Virus record (IMG/VR): IMGVR_UViG_3300050166_000025
Span: 1-64,000 of that record
Direction: 5' to 3' (one strand)
Length of the DNA: 64,000 nucleotides
Source: a virus
This document shows, in pieces, positions 22,539 to 31,114 of this stretch (position 1 is the first letter of the stretch; the number at the start of each line of letters is the position of its first letter). The position numbers and the translations under genes are program-made. A model generated the notes under the pieces. That model searched no databases and was not told where the DNA came from. It saw only the letters and a program-made list of their open reading frames with translations.

Positions 22539-23730
22539 TTAGGTCTCTGGTTAATGGCGTATCTTTAGTGCTATCGTCTAGGCCAGCAAATGGATCAAAT
22601 TGAGTTGGCACGTCTGATTTTAATTCTAACCACTTATTGCCTTCTAAGATTTTCTCCATCTGGGTTAATCTAGTAACCTCTGGCTCAGTCTCAATGTTTC
22701 TATCGATTGCCAGTTGCATTTGTGTTTGAATTGCTTCTGGTATAGTGTTATAGTGTAACAACATAATGTCCAGGTTTTGATTAAATCTTAATTTAATCTG
22801 TTCACGACTAGAGTTACCAATGATACGATATACTATATCTGCGATCTTATCTACTTGTGCTTCCGAGAACATGTGATCAATTGCAAACCTTGACTCTTCT
22901 TTAAGATACTGTTCTAGAATCTTGTCAGCCTGCTTTAAGCTAATGTTATATGTTCTACCACCCTTTGACCAGGTTACAACAGATTTGATGTTATCTGACT
23001 TGTCACCCGTTAGAATCTTTTGGAAGATAAAAGTATCGCAATTGATCTCTTCGATTTCAATGCCATTCTTTTTGATCCAATCATTCACATCGGCCCTTGT
23101 TTTCTCCATCAGGGCTGTCTTGCTAGCTAAGTTGAATAGTAAGTCTTCGTCTGAAGACGATTCATCTACAGGCATCGCCATCATCTTGTTAAAGCCTTCG
23201 AACACGATTAATCTTTTCTTGGTGTTGTAATACCATAGAGTATATCCGTCGGTGGCCTTGGAGTAGTCGACTAGTTGAATCAAGTCTCTATCGCCAGTCC
23301 ATACAATACAGCTCTTGCCGTTCGAGTTTAAGTAAGTTGACCATGCGAACAGTAAGTCATCGGCCTCTGCACCATTTACTTGTTGAATGATAACGCCTTT
23401 CTTACCTAAGACAGCCTTAAACTCATCGTAGATTTGATAAACACCTTCCCAATCCACTGAATCATCTTGTGTTCGGGTTCCTTTGTATTCAGCATCCGGA
23501 AACAAGTCTTTACGCCAAGACTTAGAGTCGATAGTTAACACGACTTTATCTAAGAAAGGCTGCATCTTTCTAATTTCTGACGCAAAGTCAATGCATAGCT
23601 TGCGTAAAAACTGACCTCTGCTCTTTTCATCGCCCAGTAACTTGCCCTTTGAAGGCTTTGGCATTACAAAGAGTCTGCTATAAATAAAATAGTTTCCATC
23701 TATTAGCAATGTGTGTTTACCTAATTTCAT
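22525..23730 (-). CDS. rnh: RNase H / 5'-3' exonuclease (T4 Rnh-like)
   Basis: T4 Rnh removes RNA primers and flaps from lagging-strand fragments. This 401-residue protein has the FEN/PIN active-site series: LLIDGNYF near residue 8, VVLTIDSKSW near 63, GAEADDLLFAW near 119, WTGDRDLIQL near 143 and TGDKSDN near 239. I place the start at the ATG at 23730 (MKLGKHTL), because it lies 22 nt after promoter P3 like the other P-class genes; an upstream ATG at 23742 would leave only 10 nt. The C-terminus DLNELF ends in LF, like the polymerase, and may be a clamp-binding tail. Confidence 0.88.
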   Translation of the reverse strand: MKLGKHTLLIDGNYFIYSRLFVMPKPSKGKLLGDEKSRGQFLRKLCIDFASEIRKMQPFLDKVVLTIDSKSWRKDLFPDAEYKGTRTQDDSVDWEGVYQIYDEFKAVLGKKGVIIQQVNGAEADDLLFAWSTYLNSNGKSCIVWTGDRDLIQLVDYSKATDGYTLWYYNTKKRLIVFEGFNKMMAMPVDESSSDEDLLFNLASKTALMEKTRADVNDWIKKNGIEIEEINCDTFIFQKILTGDKSDNIKSVVTWSKGGRTYNISLKQADKILEQYLKEESRFAIDHMFSEAQVDKIADIVYRIIGNSSREQIKLRFNQNLDIMLLHYNTIPEAIQTQMQLAIDRNIETEPEVTRLTQMEKILEGNKWLELKSDVPTQFDPFAGLDDSTKDTPLTRDLNELF

Positions 23731-23752
23731 ATCTTCTTCCATGATTTGTTAT

Positions 23753-23785
23753 GTAAATATAACCAATTTTTCTGACATTTAATAA
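23753..23785 (-). promoter_or_regulatory. Early/middle promoter candidate P3 (rnh)
   Basis: TATATTTAC (23761-23753) preceded at 14 nt by TGTCAG on the minus strand. A second TATATTTAC in opposite orientation lies at about 23787-23795, making a GTAAATATAA/TTATATTTAC inverted repeat. Confidence 0.55.
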
Positions 23786-23803
23786 TTATATTTACTTTAT
23801 TTT

Positions 23804-24754
23804 TTATGAGCGGATAATTTCCTGAAGTTTATACGCACATGACAGCATCGTGATGATTGGGTCAATTACATTAACTCGTTGAGCTTGATGTTCTGCGACC
23901 GTAATTACAATTTGAGGAATGCACTTGACGTGATTCGGCTTCTCGGCCTGGATATACTCGATGAAATCACTACCTAGAGTCTGTAAAACATCATCTACTC
24001 GGTTTGAGTATTCGCTAACCAGAACCTTATAGTTCTTTACTGGATCTGTCTCATTAAAGATCAGATCAAACACATCTTTATAGACTGAATTGAAGCGCTT
24101 TACATCTTCGATTCCAATGTTGACTGTGCCTTGCGACTTATAACCCTGTAATTTGTTTAGTGTAGATCTTAAATCTGGAAAGTTTCTCTTTACAAACTCA
24201 ACTAAGGCCGGTTTTTCAATACTCATGCCTTCCTTGCCACAAATATCATACACTCGCTTGATGTACTTCTTTGTCAATTCAGTCTCTTCTTCTTTATCAA
24301 AATCAAAATTAATCAATTCAAAACGAGACAAGATTGGATCGGGTAACTTATTGATGTAATTACAGGTTGCAATAAATCTAGAATTGGCAGCAAACTGCTC
24401 CATAGTTGCGCGTAGAGCCTTAAAGAATTGATCTGAGACACCATCTACCTCATCTAATATCACTACTTTGAATTTGTTGCGATCATCTAGGATTGACATC
24501 GTGGAGCAAAAATCAGTGATTCTGGTTCTAATTACTTCAACGGAAGTATCGGTCGAGGCATTGATGTATAGGTAAGGCAGCTCAAACTGATTAATGATAG
24601 CCTTTGCGGTCGAAGTTTTACCAGTTCCAGGAGAACCAGCAAATAACATATTCTGTGTTAAACCATCTTTGAATTTGCTCATGACTCTATCTGGTAAGAT
24701 TAGATCACTTAAATTTTTAGGACGATACTTTTCTGTAAAGAGTGCTTGAATCAT
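23804..24754 (-). CDS. 44: Sliding-clamp loader ATPase large subunit (gp44-like)
   Basis: This 316-residue AAA+ protein matches T4 gp44 (319). It opens with FTEKYRPKNLSDLILP, has Walker A AGSPGTGKTS near residue 40, Walker B VVILDEVDG near 97, the arginine-finger SRF near 141, and a sensor region FIATCNY. Four such subunits with one gp62 load the gp45 clamp onto DNA. It is the first minus-strand gene after the divergent plus-strand gene at 24823. Confidence 0.94.
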   Translation of the reverse strand: MIQALFTEKYRPKNLSDLILPDRVMSKFKDGLTQNMLFAGSPGTGKTSTAKAIINQFELPYLYINASTDTSVEVIRTRITDFCSTMSILDDRNKFKVVILDEVDGVSDQFFKALRATMEQFAANSRFIATCNYINKLPDPILSRFELINFDFDKEEETELTKKYIKRVYDICGKEGMSIEKPALVEFVKRNFPDLRSTLNKLQGYKSQGTVNIGIEDVKRFNSVYKDVFDLIFNETDPVKNYKVLVSEYSNRVDDVLQTLGSDFIEYIQAEKPNHVKCIPQIVITVAEHQAQRVNVIDPIITMLSCAYKLQEIIRS

Positions 24755-24822
24755 ATTCTATCTGTGCTTTTAATGTAGAGGTTATACCAGAATAGATTAA
24801 AATGTTTCAGATACATATTAAT
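24755..24822. promoter_or_regulatory. Divergent intergenic region between gp44 and the plus-strand gene
   Basis: Sixty-eight AT-rich bases between two divergent ATGs must hold start signals for both. I find neither the TATATTTAC nor the GATATATA motif here. TTATACC and GAATAGATTAAAA are visible on the plus strand but not diagnostic. Confidence 0.35.
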
Positions 24823-25338
24823 ATGGCAATCAAGAAAAAGTATCCTGAGATTAAGAGAACCGGCGGTCCTTACCCTAAGAATCGTTTTGGAATTCATTAC
24901 TCTACCTTATCAAGGGCCCAGCGAAGACTCTTAATGGACTATCCGTTGTTGAAGGAACGCTGCCAGAGTGATCAATTTGTTCAGATTCTATTTGAGCAAC
25001 ACAGTTATACTTTTAGATCTCATAACGTATTCAATAAACTTTTCTATGATTGGTCGACCGGTGAAGTGGTTCAGCGTGAGGAGTTGACTGAGAATTATCA
25101 AACCATAGATTGGCAGTGCGCTATCTCGGGTTTGCCTATTAGAGCTAAGATGGGTGAGTTTAATCTAGAGAACTTTGTGCACCCTAAATACCACGATGTC
25201 TTATTGGCTCCGATGGTCGATAGTCGCATCTTGAAATCTTCGGTGGAGTTTCGCAAGAAATGCAAAGAACTCCTGCTGAATCAACAACAGGAGTTCCTTA
25301 AAATGGCTAAAAAGAATTCTAAAAAGAATCTAGATTAA
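24823..25338 (+). CDS. Hypothetical basic protein on the opposite strand (171 aa)
   Basis: One of only two plus-strand genes seen. I start it at the ATG at 24823 (MAIKKKYPEIK); an ATG seven codons earlier (24802) is possible. The protein is Lys/Arg-rich at both ends (MAIKKKYPEIKRTGG and MAKKNSKKNLD) with a mixed, aromatic-rich middle. No family recognised. It converges on the internal-protein gene at 25335, the two overlapping by four bases. A GAACTCCTG/CAGGAGTTC inverted repeat lies near its 3' end. Confidence 0.65.
   Translation: MAIKKKYPEIKRTGGPYPKNRFGIHYSTLSRAQRRLLMDYPLLKERCQSDQFVQILFEQHSYTFRSHNVFNKLFYDWSTGEVVQREELTENYQTIDWQCAISGLPIRAKMGEFNLENFVHPKYHDVLLAPMVDSRILKSSVEFRKKCKELLLNQQQEFLKMAKKNSKKNLD
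25268..25296. repeat. Inverted repeat at the 3' end of the plus-strand gene
   Basis: AACTCCTG and CAGGAGTT are separated by about 13 bases inside the coding sequence near a convergent junction. It lacks a clear T-run, so I do not call it a terminator. Confidence 0.45.
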
Positions 25339-26579
25339 CCTAGTAGCGTTCTAAACTTGTCTGCTATCGAGATAGCGTTAGATTCGTTTATTTTATTGGA
25401 AGATGATTGTCTATCAATCATCATTTTATATTTGGCGTAAAGAGCTGAATTGTTTTCAAGCTGCCAATTTTCTTTAGTTGAAATTTCTGATGCAAGTTCG
25501 TTTAAACCCAGTTCAGTTGCGCTAAACATTAAAGATTCTTTAGGTGATGCATTCTTCTTTAATTCAGCCTTTAAATCTTTGACGCTATTTTGTAATTCTG
25601 CGATATCTTCTTTAGATTTTTGAATTGAATCCTTTAATTTTGCAACTTTTTCTGGATCAGTTTCAGACTTTAATTCTTCTTTAGCTTTTTCAACAGAAGC
25701 TCTTTCATCAGCTATGTTCTTATTATAAGATTTGATGTCTGCTTCCAATTCAGTGTTGGCATCTTTTTTAGGTTCTTCCTTTGTAGGTTCCTCTTTTTTA
25801 GGCTCCTCTCTTTTAGGTTCTTCTGCTTTTTTAGCAGCTTCTTTTTCTTTTTCTTTGTTTTGTAGTTCTTTAATTGCGGATTGTTCTTCGGCGAATCTTC
25901 TATTTAATTCCTTAAAAGAATCAGCTAATTCTTTTTTCTTAGTAGGATTGTCTTCTTGGCCAGAAGCTCTCTTAACTAATTCCATTTTTCCTTTAATCTT
26001 TTCCGAACTTAGCACTTTTCCAATATACTCTCCTCTTTCTCTAGCTTTAGTGTCTACCTCAGATTGTAAATCTTTGATTGCAGCATCCATGTTAGATTTT
26101 TTTGCCTTTAGAGCATCTCTTTTGGGTGCATCTTCTGCCTTTCCTCCCAATAAATCAATAGCCAGTTGAATGTCTAGCGCATTCATTTTCATTTTATTGA
26201 TTTTTTTTTGCATTCCTCTATATTTAGGAGCATAAAAAATCCAATCTGCCATTTTGCTGCCAGCCTCGCCGGCTGTTAATTCAAAAATAGCTTGATCTTC
26301 ATTTAATTCTTCTTCATTCAATTCTTTACTCTCAAACTCATCAAGAGAATTCATTGCTTCCTTAACCTGAACAGATAAGGTTGCTAGCTGTGACATTATA
26401 CTGTCTACGTCTTTTATGATGTCGCTTTTTTCAGCTGAGATTTCTGATTTGACAGTTGTGGATTGTGTAGTTGTTGTAGGATTAGCAGGTGCTGGAGCAG
26501 TCTGTGCCATCTCTGCATTCTCTTTAACTGATTCTGTAATTGATTTATACCAACTCTCGAATGTCATATTGTTTTCCAT
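25335..26579 (-). CDS. Coiled-coil virion/prohead core protein candidate with capsid-targeting-like N-terminus
   Basis: This 414-residue, charge-rich protein opens with MTFESWYKSITES, a likely capsid-targeting variant ending in ITE. Residues 130-260 and 275-345 are long coiled-coil helices. Between them is a Lys/Glu/Pro repeat (EEPKREEPKKEEPTKEEPKK). It is next to the capsid gene with its own late motif (26608-26617). Position and helical, acidic composition suit a prohead core or internal head protein. Confidence 0.6.
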   Translation of the reverse strand: MENNMTFESWYKSITESVKENAEMAQTAPAPANPTTTTQSTTVKSEISAEKSDIIKDVDSIMSQLATLSVQVKEAMNSLDEFESKELNEEELNEDQAIFELTAGEAGSKMADWIFYAPKYRGMQKKINKMKMNALDIQLAIDLLGGKAEDAPKRDALKAKKSNMDAAIKDLQSEVDTKARERGEYIGKVLSSEKIKGKMELVKRASGQEDNPTKKKELADSFKELNRRFAEEQSAIKELQNKEKEKEAAKKAEEPKREEPKKEEPTKEEPKKDANTELEADIKSYNKNIADERASVEKAKEELKSETDPEKVAKLKDSIQKSKEDIAELQNSVKDLKAELKKNASPKESLMFSATELGLNELASEISTKENWQLENNSALYAKYKMMIDRQSSSNKINESNAISIADKFRTLLG

Positions 26580-26607
26580 TGTGTAGTACTATTATTTAAC
26601 TTATTGT

Positions 26608-26617
26608 CTATATATTC
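26608..26617 (-). promoter_or_regulatory. Late-type promoter motif
   Basis: GAATATATAG on the minus strand, 29 nt before the ATG at 26579. Confidence 0.4.
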
Positions 26618-26636
26618 ATTCCTTTCTACCTAAAAA

Positions 26637-26664
26637 AGAAAAGGTCTCCGAAGAGACCTTTTCA
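26637..26664 (-). terminator. Rho-independent terminator after capsid gene
   Basis: AAAAGGTCTC / GAGACCTTTT stem with a CGAA (TTCG on minus) loop and a T-run, 32 bases after the capsid stop. Confidence 0.88.
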
Positions 26665-26695
26665 ATATAAAACTACTATTCTAGTTATCTTAAAA

Positions 26696-28174
26696 TTAAG
26701 ATAAAGAGATTAAGTTAGTCCACTGTGTAGAACCAGCAACTGGTGAAACAGCTAACTTAACATATTGAGTTTCTGGGTGGAAACCTGCTTCAACTAAAGC
26801 AAATCTAGACTTAACAGCAACCTTTGGAGCCATTGTACCTTCTGCGATAGTTTGAACTGATTCAGCCATTAAGTAAGGCATGAATACTAAACCAGGACCA
26901 TTACCATCACCTTTTCTACCAACTAAGATAGTCATGTTGTTCCACTTCCACTTAGGGTTAGTGTAAACTTGAACACCTGCGATAGAACCTACTGGGTAGA
27001 TTGCACCAGCAGCTTGAGAAACTGTGTTAGCAAATGGATTTGGTACGTAACCTGCAACTGATTGTAAAGCTGTAGCAACTTGTGGTCCTACAACCGCAAA
27101 GTTACCTGCACCTCTTCTACCTCTGTTAGCGATTAAGTTAGCGCCAGCTAAGATACCAGTTAAGATTTTTCTGTGCTCAGAACCTTCAGTTTTACCACCT
27201 TGGAAATCTGCTGCACCGTATAATTTAACATCTAAAGCACCTGAAGAAATTTCACCAGCAGTAACTGCTTTAGAAATGTTAGAAGTACCTAATGAATCGA
27301 TGTTAGCGATGATTAAGTCGTTAATAGTTTGAGTTAATTCGTTAACTAAAACAGCTTCAACTTGAGCAACAGCATCAACACCAAATTGCTTTAAGTCTTG
27401 AACTTGCTCTCTAGTTACTGCAGCAGCAACTTGAATAGTCTTAGCTTCAACAGCCTTAGAGAATAAAGAAAGACCCATTAACTTGTCTGGAGTTCTTTCA
27501 CCTTCTTCTCTTGAGTAAGCTTCAGTGTTAGACTTGCCAGAGAATCCTGGAATGTGATCTTCTAATGCTTTAACTAATTCAACAATAGCAGCAGTACCTG
27601 AATCTTGAGCACCTTCAGCAGCTTGTTGAACTGTGTAACCAGCTTCTAAAGTACCGTTAACTTTGTAAATAGCTTTACCGTCGATTCTAGAAGTACCAAC
27701 TTTCACGAATAATAAACCGTGGTTAGGAGTACCTGCTTGATCTGACTCGTATGATTGGTATGCAGACTTGATGTATGTTGGAGCAACACCGTTATCGATT
27801 CTACCACCTTCGTAAACGAAGTCTAAGTAAGATAATAAGCCCATTGGACCAGCCATTGGAATTACTGGAACTAAATCTAAAGCGATAGTTTGAGCAGCAA
27901 CTTGCATTGCTAAAGGTAATAAAGTTGGAGCTTTGTCACCAGAACCTACTGAAGCTGGGTTAGAACCAAATCCTGAAGGGAAAGATACAGCACCCATACC
28001 TCTTAAGTTCATAGTTGGGTCTAATCTCATAATGTTTGCATCTTCGTAAAGCTTGTGATTGTGGCAATACTCAGACATCCATGCTAATTTACCAGCATCA
28101 GAGATACCAGTTGCTGATTCGATAATCGGAGCCCATGTTGCTCTGATTTCAGCTTCGTTAATTAATTGTGCCAT
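26696..28174 (-). CDS. 23: Major capsid protein (gp23-like)
   Basis: This 492-residue protein is close in length to T4 gp23 (521). Its N-terminal region has the family segment IMRLDPTMNLRGMGAVSFPSG near residue 48, followed by LLPLAMQVAAQTIALDLVPVIPMAGPMGLLSYLDFVYEGG. The C-terminal axial-domain region includes NPKWKWNNMTILVGRKG. Gp23 forms the hexamers of the head and is cleaved by the prohead protease after its first approx. 65 residues. It is flanked by protease-scaffold and core-protein genes, has a 110-nt leader from a late motif and ends in a strong terminator. Confidence 0.95.
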   Translation of the reverse strand: MAQLINEAEIRATWAPIIESATGISDAGKLAWMSEYCHNHKLYEDANIMRLDPTMNLRGMGAVSFPSGFGSNPASVGSGDKAPTLLPLAMQVAAQTIALDLVPVIPMAGPMGLLSYLDFVYEGGRIDNGVAPTYIKSAYQSYESDQAGTPNHGLLFVKVGTSRIDGKAIYKVNGTLEAGYTVQQAAEGAQDSGTAAIVELVKALEDHIPGFSGKSNTEAYSREEGERTPDKLMGLSLFSKAVEAKTIQVAAAVTREQVQDLKQFGVDAVAQVEAVLVNELTQTINDLIIANIDSLGTSNISKAVTAGEISSGALDVKLYGAADFQGGKTEGSEHRKILTGILAGANLIANRGRRGAGNFAVVGPQVATALQSVAGYVPNPFANTVSQAAGAIYPVGSIAGVQVYTNPKWKWNNMTILVGRKGDGNGPGLVFMPYLMAESVQTIAEGTMAPKVAVKSRFALVEAGFHPETQYVKLAVSPVAGSTQWTNLISLS

Positions 28175-28284
28175 TTTTGTAAAATGTTCTTTTTATGTTT
28201 ATTGTTTTGCTACTATGTTGTAGCTACTCGACATATTTCGGATTTTTGCTTCTTATCCAAGAGTCGATTAAGTTATTCTGTTAC

Positions 28285-28294
28285 TCTATATATC
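28285..28294 (-). promoter_or_regulatory. Late-type promoter motif before capsid gene
   Basis: AGATATATAG on the minus strand. The ATG is 110 nt downstream, giving the capsid mRNA an unusually long leader. Confidence 0.4.
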
Positions 28295-28323
28295 TTTTTA
28301 AAAAATGTGTTTTTTAAAAAAAA

Positions 28324-30186
28324 TTACTTTTTGAATCTTTTGTTTAACGCTTCTGCTACACCGTCCATGTTGTATGGTAACTGTTGAGTCTCTACTTCGG
28401 TTGATTCGTTGATGATTTCAACTTTTTCCATCACTGGAGCAACTTCTCTAAAGTCTCTTGTTTGCCAGAAGTTTCTTACTTGATATTCTGTTTCTAATCT
28501 GTGATACTTAGATTGTGCTATTAACTGACTTCTCTTAGATTCAGATAATGTGTTCCAAGTTTCTTTGTATTCTTTTGGCATTGCCGCTAACACGTAAGGC
28601 TCGTTGCTCTCTGTATTTACTGCACCTGCTAAAGATGAGTTCCATAACGCATAGATTTGAGATTCTGTTAAGAAACCTTTACCAGTTACTGCATCTACTA
28701 CTGCAACTTTTTCCGTATCTGTTAAAGTTTCGAACTCTTCTTTCTTTGCTTCAGAAATAAATCTGAAGAAGTGTGGCTCTTCTACTTTCTTTGCGGTTGC
28801 TGATTCTAATAAAGCCTCTAACTTAGCAGAGATTTCGTTCTTGTAAGCTTCCATTCTGTCAACTGACTCAACTACAACTTTACCAGCTTCGCCTTCTTCA
28901 GCTTTTTCGCCATCTACAGTCTTAACTTTATCTTCAGCTTCTCCGTCCTTAGCAACTTCTTTACCAGCTTCTTCTTCTCCTTCTAAATCCTTTTCTAATT
29001 CTTTAGAATCATCATGAGCTGATTGGTCTACTGCTTTATCATCGAATTCGATTTTACCTGAAACATCTTCAGTTTTACCATCTAAGTTGTCTGCTTCGGT
29101 TCCAACTACATCATCAGCTTCAACTAATAGATTAGTGTTAACTGTTTCTGCAACGTACTCGGCGTATTCTGTAACTTGTTGTAAGTTCTCCTTTAAGTAG
29201 TTCATATACTTAACTACATTTTCATGAGACATTGCACCTTCGTTATGAGATTCTGCTAAGTAGTTAGCATATTTCTTAATAGATTCAACTCCTTCAGCAA
29301 TATGCTCAGAGTATTGAATTGATTGGTCTAATTTCTCCGCTAATGAGTCTGCGAATTGAATTCCTTGATCTGCTTTCTCTGCAACGTGCTCTGAATAAGC
29401 AATTGCATCGTTTAACTTTTCAGCAAGGTAAGAAGAATACTCCTTTAAGTTTTCGACCTGAGCTGACATTGACTCGTTGTCGTTTTGCTTAGCAAGAGAT
29501 TCTTTGATTGCTTTGATTTCTTCTGCTAAATACTTAGAGTAATTTTGGAAGTCTTCAGAGCTAATGAATCTTGATGTTTCCATTTTTTCTGCTTCTTTTA
29601 TTTGAGTTTGATTTGTATTATCGTTAGTGTTATCGTAACCTACTTCATAGATTTGAATGTCTGAGTCGTTTTCGAAACCGTAAGCCTCGTTAACTCTTTT
29701 AAGCTCTGCGTTTGCAAAACCTGGATCTGCTACTAGATCGTATGTGAAAAGTTGTTTGATTTTAACTTTACCGTTAGATTCAACTGTACCAGCTGCTCTA
29801 GATGAAATGTGTAAAGGAACTCCTGCATCAACTAGGGCTTTCGCCTGCTTGCCTGCATCAGTATCTAATAGTCTAATTTTACCTAGAATCTGCTTGCTAG
29901 CTTTGTCGTATCTTAATTCTTCGATGATGTGTGAAACATTCTTTAAAGAAACTTCAAAGTTTTGAGGGTGATCTAATTCACCTAATAACTTAGATGATTG
30001 AATTTTAGCTTGAAGAGCCTCAACCTGTGGAAGATATTCATCTTCAGTGTAAATTCTATTGTTACGGTTCAATTTATCAATTTCACCGAAAACGCCTTCA
30101 AGAACATAAGCCCCAGAATTGTCCTGTGCAAAAGATAATGTATTACCGCTTCTCTCTAGAATTAAAAGCTTATGATTTGTATTCAT
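28324..30186 (-). CDS. 21: Prohead protease fused to scaffold protein (gp21-gp22 fusion)
   Basis: Residues 1-165 are a prohead serine protease: GELDHP with His73, the segment LKNVSHIIEEL, and HISSRAAG with Ser128/129, followed by LVADPGFANAEL. Residues 215-355 are a coiled-coil of degenerate units such as YSEHVAEKADQ and YSEHIAEGVES, as expected of a head scaffold, followed by an acidic linker (360-430) and a C-terminal domain. T4 encodes protease and scaffold separately (gp21, gp22). An internal ATG at codon 202 (29583) with an A-rich leader could start a scaffold-only product. It lies between portal/core genes and the capsid gene, as expected. Confidence 0.8.
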   Translation of the reverse strand: MNTNHKLLILERSGNTLSFAQDNSGAYVLEGVFGEIDKLNRNNRIYTEDEYLPQVEALQAKIQSSKLLGELDHPQNFEVSLKNVSHIIEELRYDKASKQILGKIRLLDTDAGKQAKALVDAGVPLHISSRAAGTVESNGKVKIKQLFTYDLVADPGFANAELKRVNEAYGFENDSDIQIYEVGYDNTNDNTNQTQIKEAEKMETSRFISSEDFQNYSKYLAEEIKAIKESLAKQNDNESMSAQVENLKEYSSYLAEKLNDAIAYSEHVAEKADQGIQFADSLAEKLDQSIQYSEHIAEGVESIKKYANYLAESHNEGAMSHENVVKYMNYLKENLQQVTEYAEYVAETVNTNLLVEADDVVGTEADNLDGKTEDVSGKIEFDDKAVDQSAHDDSKELEKDLEGEEEAGKEVAKDGEAEDKVKTVDGEKAEEGEAGKVVVESVDRMEAYKNEISAKLEALLESATAKKVEEPHFFRFISEAKKEEFETLTDTEKVAVVDAVTGKGFLTESQIYALWNSSLAGAVNTESNEPYVLAAMPKEYKETWNTLSESKRSQLIAQSKYHRLETEYQVRNFWQTRDFREVAPVMEKVEIINESTEVETQQLPYNMDGVAEALNKRFKK

Positions 30187-30206
30187 ATATTTTGATACTA
30201 TTTTAA

Positions 30207-30216
30207 TTATATATCC
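30207..30216 (-). promoter_or_regulatory. Late-type promoter motif before protease-scaffold gene
   Basis: GGATATATAA on the minus strand, 21 nt before the ATG at 30186. Confidence 0.45.
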
Positions 30217-30243
30217 TTTTTCTTAATCTACTTTTTCAAAAAA

Positions 30244-30615
30244 TTATAACTTAGAGATATCTGCTCCTAAATCGCCACCGCCAATATCTCCTAAACCATC
30301 GTCTTCTGATTCTTTTTCTTTCTGTTCTTTGTCTGTTTCCTCTTGATTCTTCTCTTCTTGATATTTGTTGAAGTATGTAACCAGTTGACTCATGTCTTCT
30401 GGCGTAAAATCATTCTGACCGTATGTTTGAAAGAAATAATCTTTAAATTGTTCTTCTGTTTCCGATGCAGTAATTGCTCCTAAAATTTCAACAGCTTTAA
30501 TAACTTCACCGGATTCTATTGTTACGTCTTCAACGTATGTTTTAGAATCGGGAGCCTTTACTGGATTTTCAGCTTCGAAAATAAATTGCTCGAATGTTTT
30601 AATATAGCTTTTCAT
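30244..30615 (-). CDS. Internal head/prohead core protein with capsid-targeting sequence (123 aa)
   Basis: The N-terminus MKSYIKTFEQFIFEAE closely follows the T4 capsid-targeting sequence (MKTYQEFIAEA), with a likely protease cut after FIFE. The rest is acidic and helical with a Glu/Lys-rich run near 88-108 and a Gly/Asp-rich tail (DIGGGDLGADISKL). It sits between portal and protease genes, where T4 keeps the small core proteins gp67 and gp68. Packaging into the prohead is inferred from the motif and position. Confidence 0.65.
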   Translation of the reverse strand: MKSYIKTFEQFIFEAENPVKAPDSKTYVEDVTIESGEVIKAVEILGAITASETEEQFKDYFFQTYGQNDFTPEDMSQLVTYFNKYQEEKNQEETDKEQKEKESEDDGLGDIGGGDLGADISKL

Positions 30616-30633
30616 TTATGTCTTTATTATTGT

Positions 30634-31095
30634 TTAATATGCTAATTTTACGTTGTCTTCTCCGTATACCATTGCAAGAATGTTTGTAAATTCTTCGATC
30701 ATTCCTCTAACATCTTTAGGAGAAATTTCTTTGTTAGCATATATTTGATCTGACTTATCTAATTTAAAACCATACTTCTTAGCCCATTGTTTCATGAGTT
30801 TAAGTTCTTCAGGGTGCATCATTGTAATATATCTAACAACGGCAGTTGCGTCAATATATTCAACTGTCATGTTATCTTCGCTTGCTGGTCTATCTCTAAC
30901 TATTTTGTCAAACAAAATCTCTATTTGCGTGCCATTATGTAGTGTTGCTGCCAATAGAGATGGATATCTAGTAGAATCTGAATTCTTCAACCCTGTTTCT
31001 TTCGCAATAAATTTATTAGCGGTTGCAACCTCATCTCTAGTATAGGTTGTATTCAACTCTGTTATAAATTCTTCAAATAGTTTAATATTTTTCAT
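30634..31095 (-). CDS. Internal head/prohead core protein with capsid-targeting sequence (153 aa)
   Basis: The N-terminus MKNIKLFEEFITELN fits the T4 capsid-targeting pattern with a likely cut after FITE. The remaining domain (about 135 residues) is compact and mixed alpha/beta (EYIDATAVVRYITMM, MIEEFTNILAMVYGEDN), not a simple acidic core protein, so it may be a cargo protein. It lies between the portal gene and the other targeted protein. No fold recognised. Confidence 0.6.
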   Translation of the reverse strand: MKNIKLFEEFITELNTTYTRDEVATANKFIAKETGLKNSDSTRYPSLLAATLHNGTQIEILFDKIVRDRPASEDNMTVEYIDATAVVRYITMMHPEELKLMKQWAKKYGFKLDKSDQIYANKEISPKDVRGMIEEFTNILAMVYGEDNVKLAY

Positions 31096-31114
31096 TTTTT
31101 ATACTTGTTTTTAA

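Noticed and set aside
25732-26169. Ser/Phe-rich plus-strand ORF
   Set aside because: Its repeats (SSFLGSSLLGSS) are the complement of the Lys/Glu/Pro repeats of the coiled-coil gene.
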